This document shows positions 37,401-46,842 of a stretch of DNA of 64,000 nucleotides, one piece after another (the first letter of the stretch is position 1; each line of letters opens with the position of its first letter). Location of the stretch: positions 124,001 to 188,000 of the forward strand of contig SIJG01000033.1 of NCBI GenBank assembly GCA_023374025.1. Reading direction: 5' to 3'. The notes beneath the pieces were generated by a model that made no database searches, was not told where the DNA came from, and saw nothing but the letters and a program-made list of their open reading frames with translations. Made by a program: the position numbers and the translations under genes. This stretch comes from Heterodera schachtii. Lineage: Eukaryota > Nematoda > Chromadorea > Rhabditida > Heteroderidae.

Positions 37401-40200
37401 AATATAAAAGTTCCAAAACGAATCAGAGAAAAAGCAAAAACAAAAACATCATCTTATAAAAGAACCAAAGCAACTAAACATTTTTATATCAATAAAAACA
37501 TATATACATAAATAATTTACACACAATTTTAAACTAAAATAATTTTAAATCGCAAATTAAATTAAATGAATGAAAATATTTTTTGATAGAATATAGTTCT
37601 ATTTTACGCTAAAAGCTGCAATTTTAAGTTTTTAAAGAAAAAATAATTTATATGAAAATCAAAGCAACTAAATTATGTGTAAATAATAATAATAAATATT
37701 TATTATACATTAAATAGTTTATGCAGAAATTTTCGATTAGCAAAATCATAAATTTTACAGGTTAAAAATAAAATTATTAAAAAATTTCTTACATTTATCA
37801 AAACAATTTAATCGATAGTAAAAACAAAAGTAATAAAATACTGAAAAAAATCACACAAAAATATCTAAATAACAAAATAATTATTTCTGAAAAAGATAAT
37901 TGGTTTAAAAATGGCAACTGCACCTATGCGATTGTTCACTATATTATGGGAAAATAACTACACGCTTTTGCTGAAACTTATTAGAAATATCCAAGAAAGC
38001 TTCAAAGAAAATAATTAAAACACGAATTGAAAAACTAAAAAAGATAATTAAATTTCAAAAAATAATTAAAATTTAAATAGCGAATAAAATCAAATAATCA
38101 ATTGCAATAGTTAAAATCAAGCAATAAATAAATCATTAAGCTCGGCCAACAAGTTGGTTATACCGTGAGATTAGTCATGTGGAATGTTGTGCCGACGTAA
38201 AAACCTTAATTAGTTATTAAAAAACGATTTAAATTAAAAAAACTACCGAAGTAAATCATTCATAATAAAATTAAAACCCAAAATATTTTATAAAAAAATT
38301 ATAAATTTATATTAATTAGTTTACCTTTTATCTAAACAAGAGAATAAAAGAGAATGAAAATAAAAAACATAAATAAAACAAATATAAATTTAAACAAAGA
38401 AATTGTTGGTAATTTTGATAATGTAATTAGCTTTTTCCTGAAAAAAATAATTATTCTTTTAACCTGAGGAAAAGCAAAAAAAGTTCGCTGCTGTACATTG
38501 AGTAATAAAATTTTAATAGGTTGCTAATCCTGTAAAGGAGGAATATGAAAGAGGGATAAACCAGATACTTTCTTCAAATAACAAAGTAATTTATAATCTA
38601 AAAATATTTAAAACGAATGAGATAATAATAATAATGCCTTATAAATCATATTTTTTGAACAAATGGTAAATTAATAAATCATAAACTTATTTCATTAAAT
38701 TTATATTAAAATCATCCAGCTAATAGATGTTGAATAAATTGTTAGGAAAAGTTAATATTTTAATAAAATATTTAGGATAAATAAAACAAACTGTGCCAAG
38801 AAATAAAAAATACCTTAATCTTAAACAAATATATAAACAAATATGCATTAGAAAATGAATTTTTAATTAATAAAAAACTAACTTTAAACTAATAATAAAC
38901 AAACGGTAAATACAACATTTTTATTATCTATTTTTTAAAAAAATAAATTTTAAAAATAAGATATATTCTCTTTTAATTCTACAAACTTCATTTGTTTTTA
39001 AATAAATGTAAAAAAGATAATTAATTAAGAACAAACTAAAGTTTTTTTCAAATTTTTATGTATAAAAATTTGTACCCATCTATATAAAATTGAAAAAATA
39101 AATTAAAATAAATAACTAAAATTTATAAATCCTTTAATGTCATTCAATTGCTTCAAAAAAATTCTGCAATACAATGAACAAACACCAATTAATGCATCTG
39201 AAACGGATATTGCAAAAAATTTTGCCGAAGTTATTATAAATATTAAAAATACTTTGAGATTCAACAATAAATAAATTATGTTTTTTATTATGGAATTGGT
39301 CTCGCCTTTTTCCCATGGTAAACTATGGAAACCAACCATACCCGTTGGATGAATTCGTGGGTTAAAATATCATATATAAAAGACTCATAATATAAAGTAT
39401 AAAGATAAATAAATAATCATTTTAGTATTCAATATGAATTTTCATTTTATATAATCTTTTAAATTATAAATCTTTAATTATATAATCAGTTTAATCGTTC
39501 TCTATCTAAAAAAAATAATTTAAAAAGAAAACAAAAGAAACATAAAAACATCTAATTTACAAAAAAATAAGGTTTTTAAAATGTATGAAATAGGCACAAA
39601 TTTTATCATAAAATTGACTTAAATAGTCTTAGAAACATATTATAGCAATATTAATTTAATTGCTAAATTTTGGTTTTTGGCGGCATTTTAAAAAATATTT
39701 TCTTAAAAAATCCTCAAAAATGAAAAAATTATACAAGTTGTAAAAAATACAAAATATATTCCTAAATGTCTATAAAATCAAATAAATCAATAATAATCAT
39801 TTGTCAAGAAGGAGTTGCCAGCACATATAAATTAAGTAAGAAGCTGGTTAACTAAAATTTTAAATATTGAAAATTAAATTTAAAAAAAACGGATAATCAA
39901 TTGAAGAAAGGCATACGGAATTAAATATTCTGAACTTTTATTTGCTGAGGTATATTTCATAGGCTTATAATTTGTTCAGCATTTTTTCAGTGCTTCTAAA
40001 CAAAAAAATATTTTATTAAACTGCCTAAAAATGAATCTTCGTTTTCGAGAAAGCTAGGGTTTATTGGTTTTCAAATGAAAATTTTATAAGAAAAAAATGG
40101 AAAAATGCACACTCATCAAAAAAAGTTTTATTTGAAATGCAAAAAAAAAATTCTACACAAAAACATGGTTTACCACATTTTACATTGGGTTTCTTATTCA
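34421..40200. other. AT-rich gene-poor DNA
   Basis: No gene is seen. Small islands of higher GC occur at about 35070-35110 (GGTGACACGTTCCGGC), 36015-36065, 36600-36660 and 38145-38205 (GCTCGGCCAACAAGTTGG) but none forms a recognisable gene or RNA. About 36470-36560 and 36700-36790 repeat a block (GGAAAAAGAATAAT, AACATTCAAAATCAACAATAA) also seen at about 11375-11430. An exon-like block related to 28110 and 30870 sits at about 37180-37330. Confidence 0.55.
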
Positions 40201-40289
40201 AAAATTGGATAGATTTCTTGTAAAATTGTTGTTTTTATGAAATGTGTTTAAAATTAGAAGTTTTTTTTTCACAATTTCTACTTTTATAG

Positions 40290-41199
40290 CTGAACAAAAT
40301 CAAGCTCTAGCTCGGCCCTACTATGGTAATTTGAAAAATTAAAAGCAAATAATTTTGTATTTTTGTAGGACTATCTCGCTTCTCTGGTTTGTTATAATGG
40401 ATTTATGATATAATATTGATCAAATTAATGAATTAGAAATAAATTAGAAATAATTGAATGCTTAAATATGCACTGAATTTTATTGGAAAATTTTGTTATT
40501 AATATTCAAATGTTTGTTAAATTTGTTTTTTAATCTTTCATAATTAATTATTTTTTTTTCACAAATTTCTTATTGCTCAAACTTTGCTCTCCCAGTTTAT
40601 AATTATTTATTTATTTAATAATAAATAAATATTTTAATTTATACCAACTTTTCATTCGCTGAAGCTAAGGAAGTGGACTGGGCATTTGAAGGTAAAAAAC
40701 ATTTTGCACTATATTTTACAGCGTAATGATAGTCAAAATGATTTCACTGATTAAAGAAAAACATTTTTTTTAAAAATAAAAAACATTTATTTTTATAATG
40801 ATTATTTAAATTTGAAAAATAATACGCAAAAATAATAGATTTTTAAAGGGGTGTGCGAAAAAATGAAGCCATTCCCACTTTTTAAAATTTATATTTATCT
40901 TTAGATTATGGCAAAGGCAGCGAGATTGGAAAAAAGAAAGCTAAACCCCGGCACTCCAATGGTAATGTGTAATTTCTTTAATAAATAAATAAAATTATTT
41001 TAATTTATGCAACTTTTTAGTCGATAAATATGAAAAAACTCATTTTATGATGATTGAATTTTCAAAATAATGCAAGAAAATAGATTTTTAAGGGTAGATG
41101 CGAAAAATGACGCCATTCCCACATTGGAAATTTTTAAAAAATTCTAAAAATTTATTTATTTATGTAGATGATATCACAGATCGTGAGTTGTACGATTGA
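40290..41199 (+). pseudogene. RING-family copy C, 5'-truncated: C-terminal exons only
   Basis: Four small exons can be joined in phase 1 throughout. 40290-40325 (36 bp) reads AEQNQALARPYY and matches the 36-bp units of copy A. 40665-40691 (27 bp) reads AKEVDWAFE, resembling EVEW in the units of copy B. 40905-40961 (57 bp) reads DYGKGSEIGKKKAKPRHSN. 41168-41199 reads DDITDRELYD and stops, matching DDMEREL at the end of copy A. All acceptors are TAG or AAG and all donors GGTAA. No RING finger or start exon is found within several kb upstream, so this is a truncated copy or the tail of a gene rearranged away. Confidence 0.6.
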
Positions 41200-41341
41200 T
41201 TTCAACAATGATGCTAAATTCTTGAAGATTTTTACGATCGCAGCTTCTGAGGACAACAGGACAACTTTGGCACTTCGAAAATCATGTAAAAAATTCTCAA
41301 ATTAATAATCGAGTTGATTTAATTAGATCATCCATTTTTGT

Positions 41342-41445
41342 AGCAATTCGATCTGATGGAAAACGAACAAAGAAAGAGGAATTCATTCAGAGATGTGTTG
41401 CATTATTATTAGTGTTTAGGGATGATATTTTTAGGGTTTGACATT
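41342..41445 (+). pseudogene. Conserved 3' exon-like segment of the RING family
   Basis: After an acceptor TTTGTAG the sequence encodes IRSDGKRTKKEEFIQRC and stays open to a stop at about 41442. The same block follows copy A at 49022-49085 (IRTDGKQMKKEEF, frame altered relative to its acceptor). A trace occurs at 61919-61955. Conservation of the acceptor and of the KKEEF coding suggests an old terminal exon, though in copies A and C the frame stops before reaching it. Confidence 0.4.
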
Positions 41446-41600
41446 TTTTTTCTAAGCTAACAATGGCCTGAAACACACGAAAAAATCAGTTTTTTACTTT
41501 TTGAGATATACGAAATAGATTTTATTTATAGCGCCTAAAAAAAATTTTAAAAAACCTATTTTGACTTATTTTGGCGTTTTGCCCAAATTAAAACCCAAAA

Positions 41601-42003
41601 TAAATGGTGCTATGTCGTTATATAAAAACCATCAAAAAGGGCGTTATATAAAAAACCATCAAATGGAAATTTTCAACAAAAAACTGGCCATAAGTTTTGT
41701 CAAAGTCAACCAAATTAAACATTCTTGATATCATTCGGTATCCCTGCATTTCTCTACAAGTTAATCTAAATTTCAAAAAATTTGGTCAAGTTTGAGCAAA
41801 GTTATGGCCAAAAGAACGCAAGGTACCAAGTTTGCACACATTAGATGAGCTTGTAGAGAAATGTTAGGGCTATCGAATGACACCAAGAATGTCTAATTTG
41901 GTTGACATTGACTAAAGTTATGTGCAATTCTTTGTTGAAAATTTCCATTTGATGGTTTTTTATATAACGCCCTTTTTGATGGTTTTTATATAAGGACTCA
42001 GCA
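41601..42003. mobile_element. Foldback element with TATATAAAAACCATC arms
   Basis: The left arm reads GGTGCTATGTCGTTATATAA and continues AAACCATCAAAAAGGGCG, then AAACCATCAAATGGAAATTT. The right arm is the same sequence inverted, ending GGACTCAGCACC at 42003. The arms exceed 90 bp with few mismatches. A second right arm ends ACTCAGCACC at about 43957 and is followed by AAATAAAC, which nearly matches AAATAAAT before the left end at 41600. This allows an alternative reading as one larger element of about 2.36 kb. No coding capacity. Confidence 0.7.
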
Positions 42004-42137
42004 CCGCGGTGAGTCCGGAAACAGAGTTAATTTTAAAAATATTAATTTTTTTTTCTTGCAATGGAATTAACTCTGGCTAAAGCAGACATAAATTTCGAAT
42101 TTGGATAAATTTTTAAATTTTTTTTGAGTTGATAAAA

Positions 42138-42275
42138 TCCCCAAATGTCGGATCCCCAAATGTCGAGTTCCCCAAAGGTCGTATCCCCAAAAGACGTTCA
42201 TCCCCAAATGTCGGGTCCCCAAATGTCGGGTTCCCTAAGTGTCGGGTCCCCAAATGTCGGGTTCCCTAAAAATAG
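42138..42275 (+). repeat. CCCCAAATGTCGG short tandem array
   Basis: About nine imperfect copies of TCCCCAAATGTCGGG, with AGTGTCGGG and AAAGGTCGT variants, give a period of about 13-16 bp. It is followed at 42360-42425 by units of GGGTCGTTTTGGCGCC. These look like subterminal arrays of transposons, but no matching opposite arm was found. Confidence 0.75.
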
Positions 42276-42499
42276 TGACGAATGGTGACATAATTTTCAG
42301 TCAAAAATTGAGCAAAAATAATTTTTATTCACTGTTGAAGTTGCAAATGAGGTACATTTCCTTGGGACTGGGTCGTTTTGGTGCCCACGTTTTGGCGCAG
42401 GGTCGTTTTGGCGCCAAGCCAAAAATTAAAAAAAGGAAAAATTAGACCAAAAATATTAGAAAAAAAAAAAAATTTGCCTTCCAATGGGTTTATTCAATT

Positions 42500-43301
42500 T
42501 AGAGTGCCACGGGACCGGGACCGGGCCGGGAATTCCCGGTCATCCGAGGTCCCGGTCCCGGTTCCCGGTCCCGATTTTGAAAAGCTCAGGTCCCGGTCCC
42601 GGTCCCGGTAGGGCAACCGGGAACCGGGAAAAACAAGCACTGGTAAGAATGGGGCTCTGAGTGAAAAATTAGTGATGAAAATTAGAGTCAAAGGAACAAA
42701 TTTAAAAAATAATTAATATATTTATTAAAAGTAACACTGCCAATTGCGCAATAGTTTTTTTTATTGATACATATTTTATCATTTTTTATATGAAAATCCT
42801 ACCAATTGAGCTTAATAATCCCAAAAAGCAACCTTTTTTTGTTGAAAATCTCTTAACAAATTACATTCAAATTTTCAAAATTTCCCACGGCGGCGCATAT
42901 CGGCACCGCCGGACCCCTTCTTTCCCAAAAGTTTTTTGAAAAAGCGCGCCGAAAAAAGGTGATGTGAAAAGCAAATTTTAATTTATAATAATATTCAGTC
43001 ATTTAGTCCAAAAAATGATTAATTGTTTGAAATAATTAAAGAAATTTATTTGAAAATTTTCATTAATTTAATTTAGCTTTAACTTTTGGATTTTATTAAA
43101 TAAAAAACCAAATAAAAATTTAATATTGTTTTATTTTCAGTTGAAAAAAAAAAATTAAAATTTGAATTTTTTTTAAAATTTTTGAATTTTTTTGCATTAT
43201 TAAAAATTCCCGGTTGTTCCCGGTTCCCGGTCCCGGCTTCTCAGCTACCGGCAAGTCCCGGTCCCGGTTTTTGCAAAAATTCCCGGTCCCGTGGCACTCT
43301 A
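42500..43301. mobile_element. hAT-like element, 802 bp, CCCGGT-rich ends
   Basis: The termini start TAGAGTGCCACGGGACC and are identical and inverted for 21 bp. The 8-bp flanks are ATTCAATT (42492-42499) and ATTCAAAT (43302-43309), a target duplication with one mismatch. Subterminal zones are arrays of CCCGGTCCCGG units in both orientations. The interior has the shared core at about 42886-42950 (GGCGGCGCATATCGGCACC followed by GTTTTTTGAAAAAGCGCGCC). No transposase. Short open frames across the arrays are repeat artefacts. Confidence 0.9.
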
Positions 43302-43364
43302 ATTCAAATTTTCAAAAAAAATTCCAACCCCATAGAATTTTTGGTACTTATGTCGTTTACAGAC

Positions 43365-43428
43365 CAGGGATGGATGGCACGGAATTCCGAGTTCCGAAAT
43401 TTTTTGGTGCCTCGGAATTCCATCCCTG
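43365..43428. mobile_element. Minimal hAT-like MITE, 64 bp
   Basis: The ends CAGGGATGGATGG and CCATCCCTG are inverted repeats continuing as CGGAATTCCGAG and CTCGGAATTCC. The 8-bp flanks are TTACAGAC (43357-43364) and TTACAGGC (43429-43436), one mismatch. At 64 bp it is little more than two termini joined by GAAATTTTTTGGTG. The CAGGG termini match those of the element at 28568. Confidence 0.75.
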
Positions 43429-43559
43429 TTACAGGCCATAAGTGTTCTGTACAAGCTCATCTAAATTTCAAAATTTGGTCAACCTTAAGCAAAGTTATGG
43501 CCAAAAGTACGCAAGGTACCAAGTTTTCACACATTTTTGCCCATAACTTTTTTTAAACC

Positions 43560-43957
43560 CAATAAAATTTTTTGAAATTTTGCAAGCTAATAGAGGACAC
43601 GTAGGGCTATCGAATAATAGCAAGAAAATAAAAAATCTAAGAAATTTATAACGGACCTTTTTTCATTAGACATAAAAAAATTTCGATCATCAAAAATTCG
43701 GACAAAAACTTTCTCAGAACCAATAAAATTAATAAAGCTTGGTATAATTCGATAGCCCTACGTGTCCTCTATTAGCTTGCAAAATTTCAAAAAATTTTAT
43801 TGGGTTTAAAATTATGGGCAAAAATGTGTGAAAACTTGGATGTTTAATTTGGTTGACTTTGACAAAATTTATGGGCAGTTTTTTGTTGAAAATTTCCATT
43901 GATGGTTTTTTATATAACGCTTTTATTGATGGTTTTTACATAAAGACTCAGCACCAA
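43560..43957. repeat. Foldback repeat with TAGCCCTACGTGTCC core
   Basis: The block reading GCTAATAGAGGACACGTAGG at about 43585-43610 is inverted at about 43755-43785, and the flanking AATTTTTTGAAATTTTGCAA is inverted too. The right part then merges into the GGTTTTTTATATAACGC arm shared with the 41601 element. The core (AGGGCTATCGAATGATACCA and variants) recurs through the window in at least a dozen places. Confidence 0.6.
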
Positions 43958-44379
43958 ATAAACTCCTAAGAAGCGACCCCAAAATTTTCAGAAAAATATA
44001 CCTATATGAAATGAAATATTTCCTCAAAAATTCAAAAATCCATCTCCAAAATTTATTTATTTAACAGAATTTTTGATTTTAAAAATTATTTATCTCAATA
44101 CTGATTTGGCTTAATTTTGTTACTTTTTGAATAGCTTTTGTCATTTTACACCCCATTAAATCTGAGGCTTTTTATATTTTCCATTTTAGTGCCTTTTTGA
44201 GATTTTTAGAGCTTAAAGAACGAATTTTTTTGAAATATTGCTAGATAATAGAAAACACTTAGAGCTACCGAAAAATATCAAAATTTTAAATTTAATTAAT
44301 TTTAGGCGGAGATATGAATCGTTTTTGGTTAAAATTTTTATTTTGATGCTTATCTTTTACAAAAACTCTGCAGGTCCTA

Positions 44380-44600
44380 TATTCTAATTGCTCAAACTTT
44401 GCCCTCTCAGTTTATAATTATTTATTTAAATAAATAAATATTTTAGGTCGAAAGAAGCTCACCAGTTCGCCGATTGTAATGTATTCTAAAAATTTCTTTT
44501 TAAATTTTAAACATTGTCAAAATGCTTTCGCTGATTAAAGAAAACAAATTTTTTTTTTTTCAAAAATAAAAATTTAGGGATGATAAAGTTAACAGTGGCC
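44380..44600 (+). pseudogene. RING-family exon remnant D
   Basis: GCTCAAACTTTGCC, TCAGTTTATAATTATTTAT and AATATTTTAG are followed by GTCGAAAGAAGCTCACC. This aligns with the introns and exons of copy C (about 40570-40640 and 40905-40961) in the same order, but exon lengths and frame are lost. It ends with a TTTCGCTGATTAAAGAAAA block that matches about 40740-40765. Confidence 0.45.
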
Positions 44601-45199
44601 TAAAACACACGAAAAACAAACAAACTCCTTTGGTGTTTTGATCTCTAAAGATTTATTTATTTATTTTCATGACAATATTTTTAATTTTTAAAATTATTAC
44701 CTCATATTAATTTTGCTTAATTTTTTGAGTCACTTTTGTCATTTTACACCAAAAATTATGGGCTTCAAAACCTATTTTCCATTTAAGTGCCTATTTTGAG
44801 GTTTTTTAGAGCATAATAATATCATCCCTAATTATTGGACTAGAAATTCTCAATTAGATGGATGGAACAGCTTAAAATACTGTGCTTATGGTGCGGTGTT
44901 CAATTCGTGTTGATGATTTTGTCCCACTTTTTTTTTTTGGCATTTTCCAAAAAAATAGGAAAGAACGTTGAAATAACATAAAATTAAATTTAAGCAAAAA
45001 AAAAAGAACCAAATTTAATTAAATTCTTACGGAAAAAGCTGAAAAATTGGCCAAATCTAGCATATAAAAAATATTAAAAAGTATTTTTCATGAAAAACTT
45101 CCAAAGTTTTGTTTCTCTGATAAATGCGCGAAAAATAAGCATTTTTAGAGGACTCTTGGGGCTATCGAATGATACCAAGAATTGACAATTTCGTGACCG

Positions 45200-45595
45200 G
45201 AAAATGCGTCAGTGATGCAACTAATTGAAAATAAATTTATGCAGCATTAAGTATTGTAGTAAAAAGTAAATTCCATAACAACATTGTTCTTAATTCCGAA
45301 CCCCGGACCTGAATTCGAACAAAAAGTCGCAAGCTAAAATTTTGGAATTGGCGTTTTTGGTTCAAAATTGGTTTAAATATACGCAAAGAACTGCTGAAAG
45401 CCATCAATCCTTCAATTTAGAACATTTTTACCGTTTTGAATCAAAAATGCTAAATTCGAAACTTTTGACTTCCGAGTTTTGTTGGAAATCGGGTTCCGGG
45501 GTTCGTAATTAGCCGAAATGGATGTCAGATTCGTGATCAGCGACCCCGTATCCCACAGGGAACTTTATGGTTTTTGTTTATCACTGACGCATCCA
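45200..45595. mobile_element. Foldback element with GCGTCAGTGAT ends
   Basis: ATGCGTCAGTGATGCAAC at about 45204 is matched in inverse by TTTATCACTGACGCAT at about 45592. Inside, TCCGAACCCCGGACC (about 45296) and GGTTCCGGGGTTCG (about 45490) are also inverted. Another end of this family lies at 49430 (AAAATGCGTCAGTGAAAA). No target duplication could be assigned. Confidence 0.5.
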
Positions 45596-46274
45596 TCTGA
45601 GATTTTAACTAGTTTTCCCACTCACTTGAAAAAGTTCTTGCAAAATAAAAGAAATTTTAGGAATATTTAAAAATTTTACTTTAAATTTTAAGAGAAGTTC
45701 CAATAAAATTGATGAAATTATAAAATCTAGCCTTTTTAAAAATTTTTTTTTTTCTTCAAATTTTTGCTTGAAAAAAACTCGAGAAATTTTTCTTTTTAAA
45801 ATTCTAATTTTCGCAAAGAGTCAAAAAAGTTTTCATGGTTTCAATAAGAAATTACTTTTCATATTTTAAACTTTTTTCTTAATCTCTTTAAATATTTACC
45901 AATTTTTAAATTTTCTCAAGGATTTTTTAAGTAACAAAATTCGTTAAATAATTTATCAGAATCTCAGAAGAATCGGGTTAATGACAACTCGTACAAAGGA
46001 ACTCGTAGAATAAAAAAAAAATAAACTGCCTCTTCTTGGCTGATCGCCAACTTGGTGCACAAGTGTCCTGGAAACAGAAAATTGTTTTAAAGAAAGCTTT
46101 TCGGTCAGGGTTCGGATTCGTCTTTGAATGGCACGGATGTTCTGGAAATTGGGCCCTCTCACTTGAAAATTTGAAAGTATCCTTGAAAATGATTATTGAA
46201 AGAAATAATTTAAAAATTTTAATTTTTGACTTTTTATACCAAACTTTTATTAACTTATTGTATTCAATTTTAGG

Positions 46275-46345
46275 AAAAACCCATTAACACATTCCCCCCC
46301 CCCGCTTCCCAAAAAACCTTTCGGAAAAAGCGCCCGAAAAAAGTG
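46275..46345 (+). repeat. Remnant of the hAT-like GC-rich core
   Basis: A C-run and GCTTCCCAAAAAACC are followed by TTTCGGAAAAAGCGCCCG and AAAAAAGTGTTG. This matches the right half of the core in the elements at 42500 and 58406 (AAAAGCGCGCCG, AAAGTGTT), but no ends are found. Confidence 0.5.
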
Positions 46346-46679
46346 TTGTTAAAAATAAAAAATGGTCATCGACATTATCGCAAAATCCGCATTTTATTGC
46401 TGAAAATCAAAATCGAACCCTGTTTTAGGTTAATAAATTTTTTTTTAATATCGTAAAATTTTCCCAATATCATTTTATATGACTGATATGTATAATAATA
46501 ATCGTAAAGTTTAGTTATAAAAATATATAATAAAATTATAATATAAATTGTCAGAGAAACGTACGTACCTAAATGATTTTGTGATGCGAAAAAAGGCATT
46601 ACATTTTTAATTTTATCCAATTCTTTCGAAATACTGATTGTGATTGGAGTTTGACTGCATACAATTTTTTTTTTGAATA

Positions 46680-46785
46680 GAGAGAGAAAGGGAATGAGAA
46701 AGAGAGATGCTGCACGCATTAAATGCCACGTTTAATTAAGTGCCAAAAAATGGTAATTTAAACGGGGCGGAAAGGTAAAAAAATT
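46680..46785 (+). promoter_or_regulatory. Conserved upstream region of RING copy A
   Basis: GAATGAGAAAGAGAGATGC, TGCACGCATTAAATGCCACG and CGGAAAGGTAAAA closely match 52610-52710 upstream of copy B. Conservation of about 100 bp outside the coding exons at the same place in two paralogs makes this the best promoter or 5' UTR candidate. No clear TATA box is seen. The identity may also just reflect recent duplication. Confidence 0.45.
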
Positions 46786-46842
46786 ATAATTTTAAATTAT
46801 AATATTTCAATCATCTCAATTTTGGCATTTTTTTGTAATTGC

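Noticed and set aside
41168..41284. Alternative phase-0 exon continuing to the KKEEF segment
   Set aside because: The frame is open for 39 codons, but the preceding exons are phase 1 and the phase-1 reading (DDITDREL) matches copy A, so it was not used.
42239..43556. Several 65-124 codon frames around the CCCGGT arrays
   Set aside because: They arise from GC-rich repeats lacking stops in AT-rich DNA; sense and antisense are both open.
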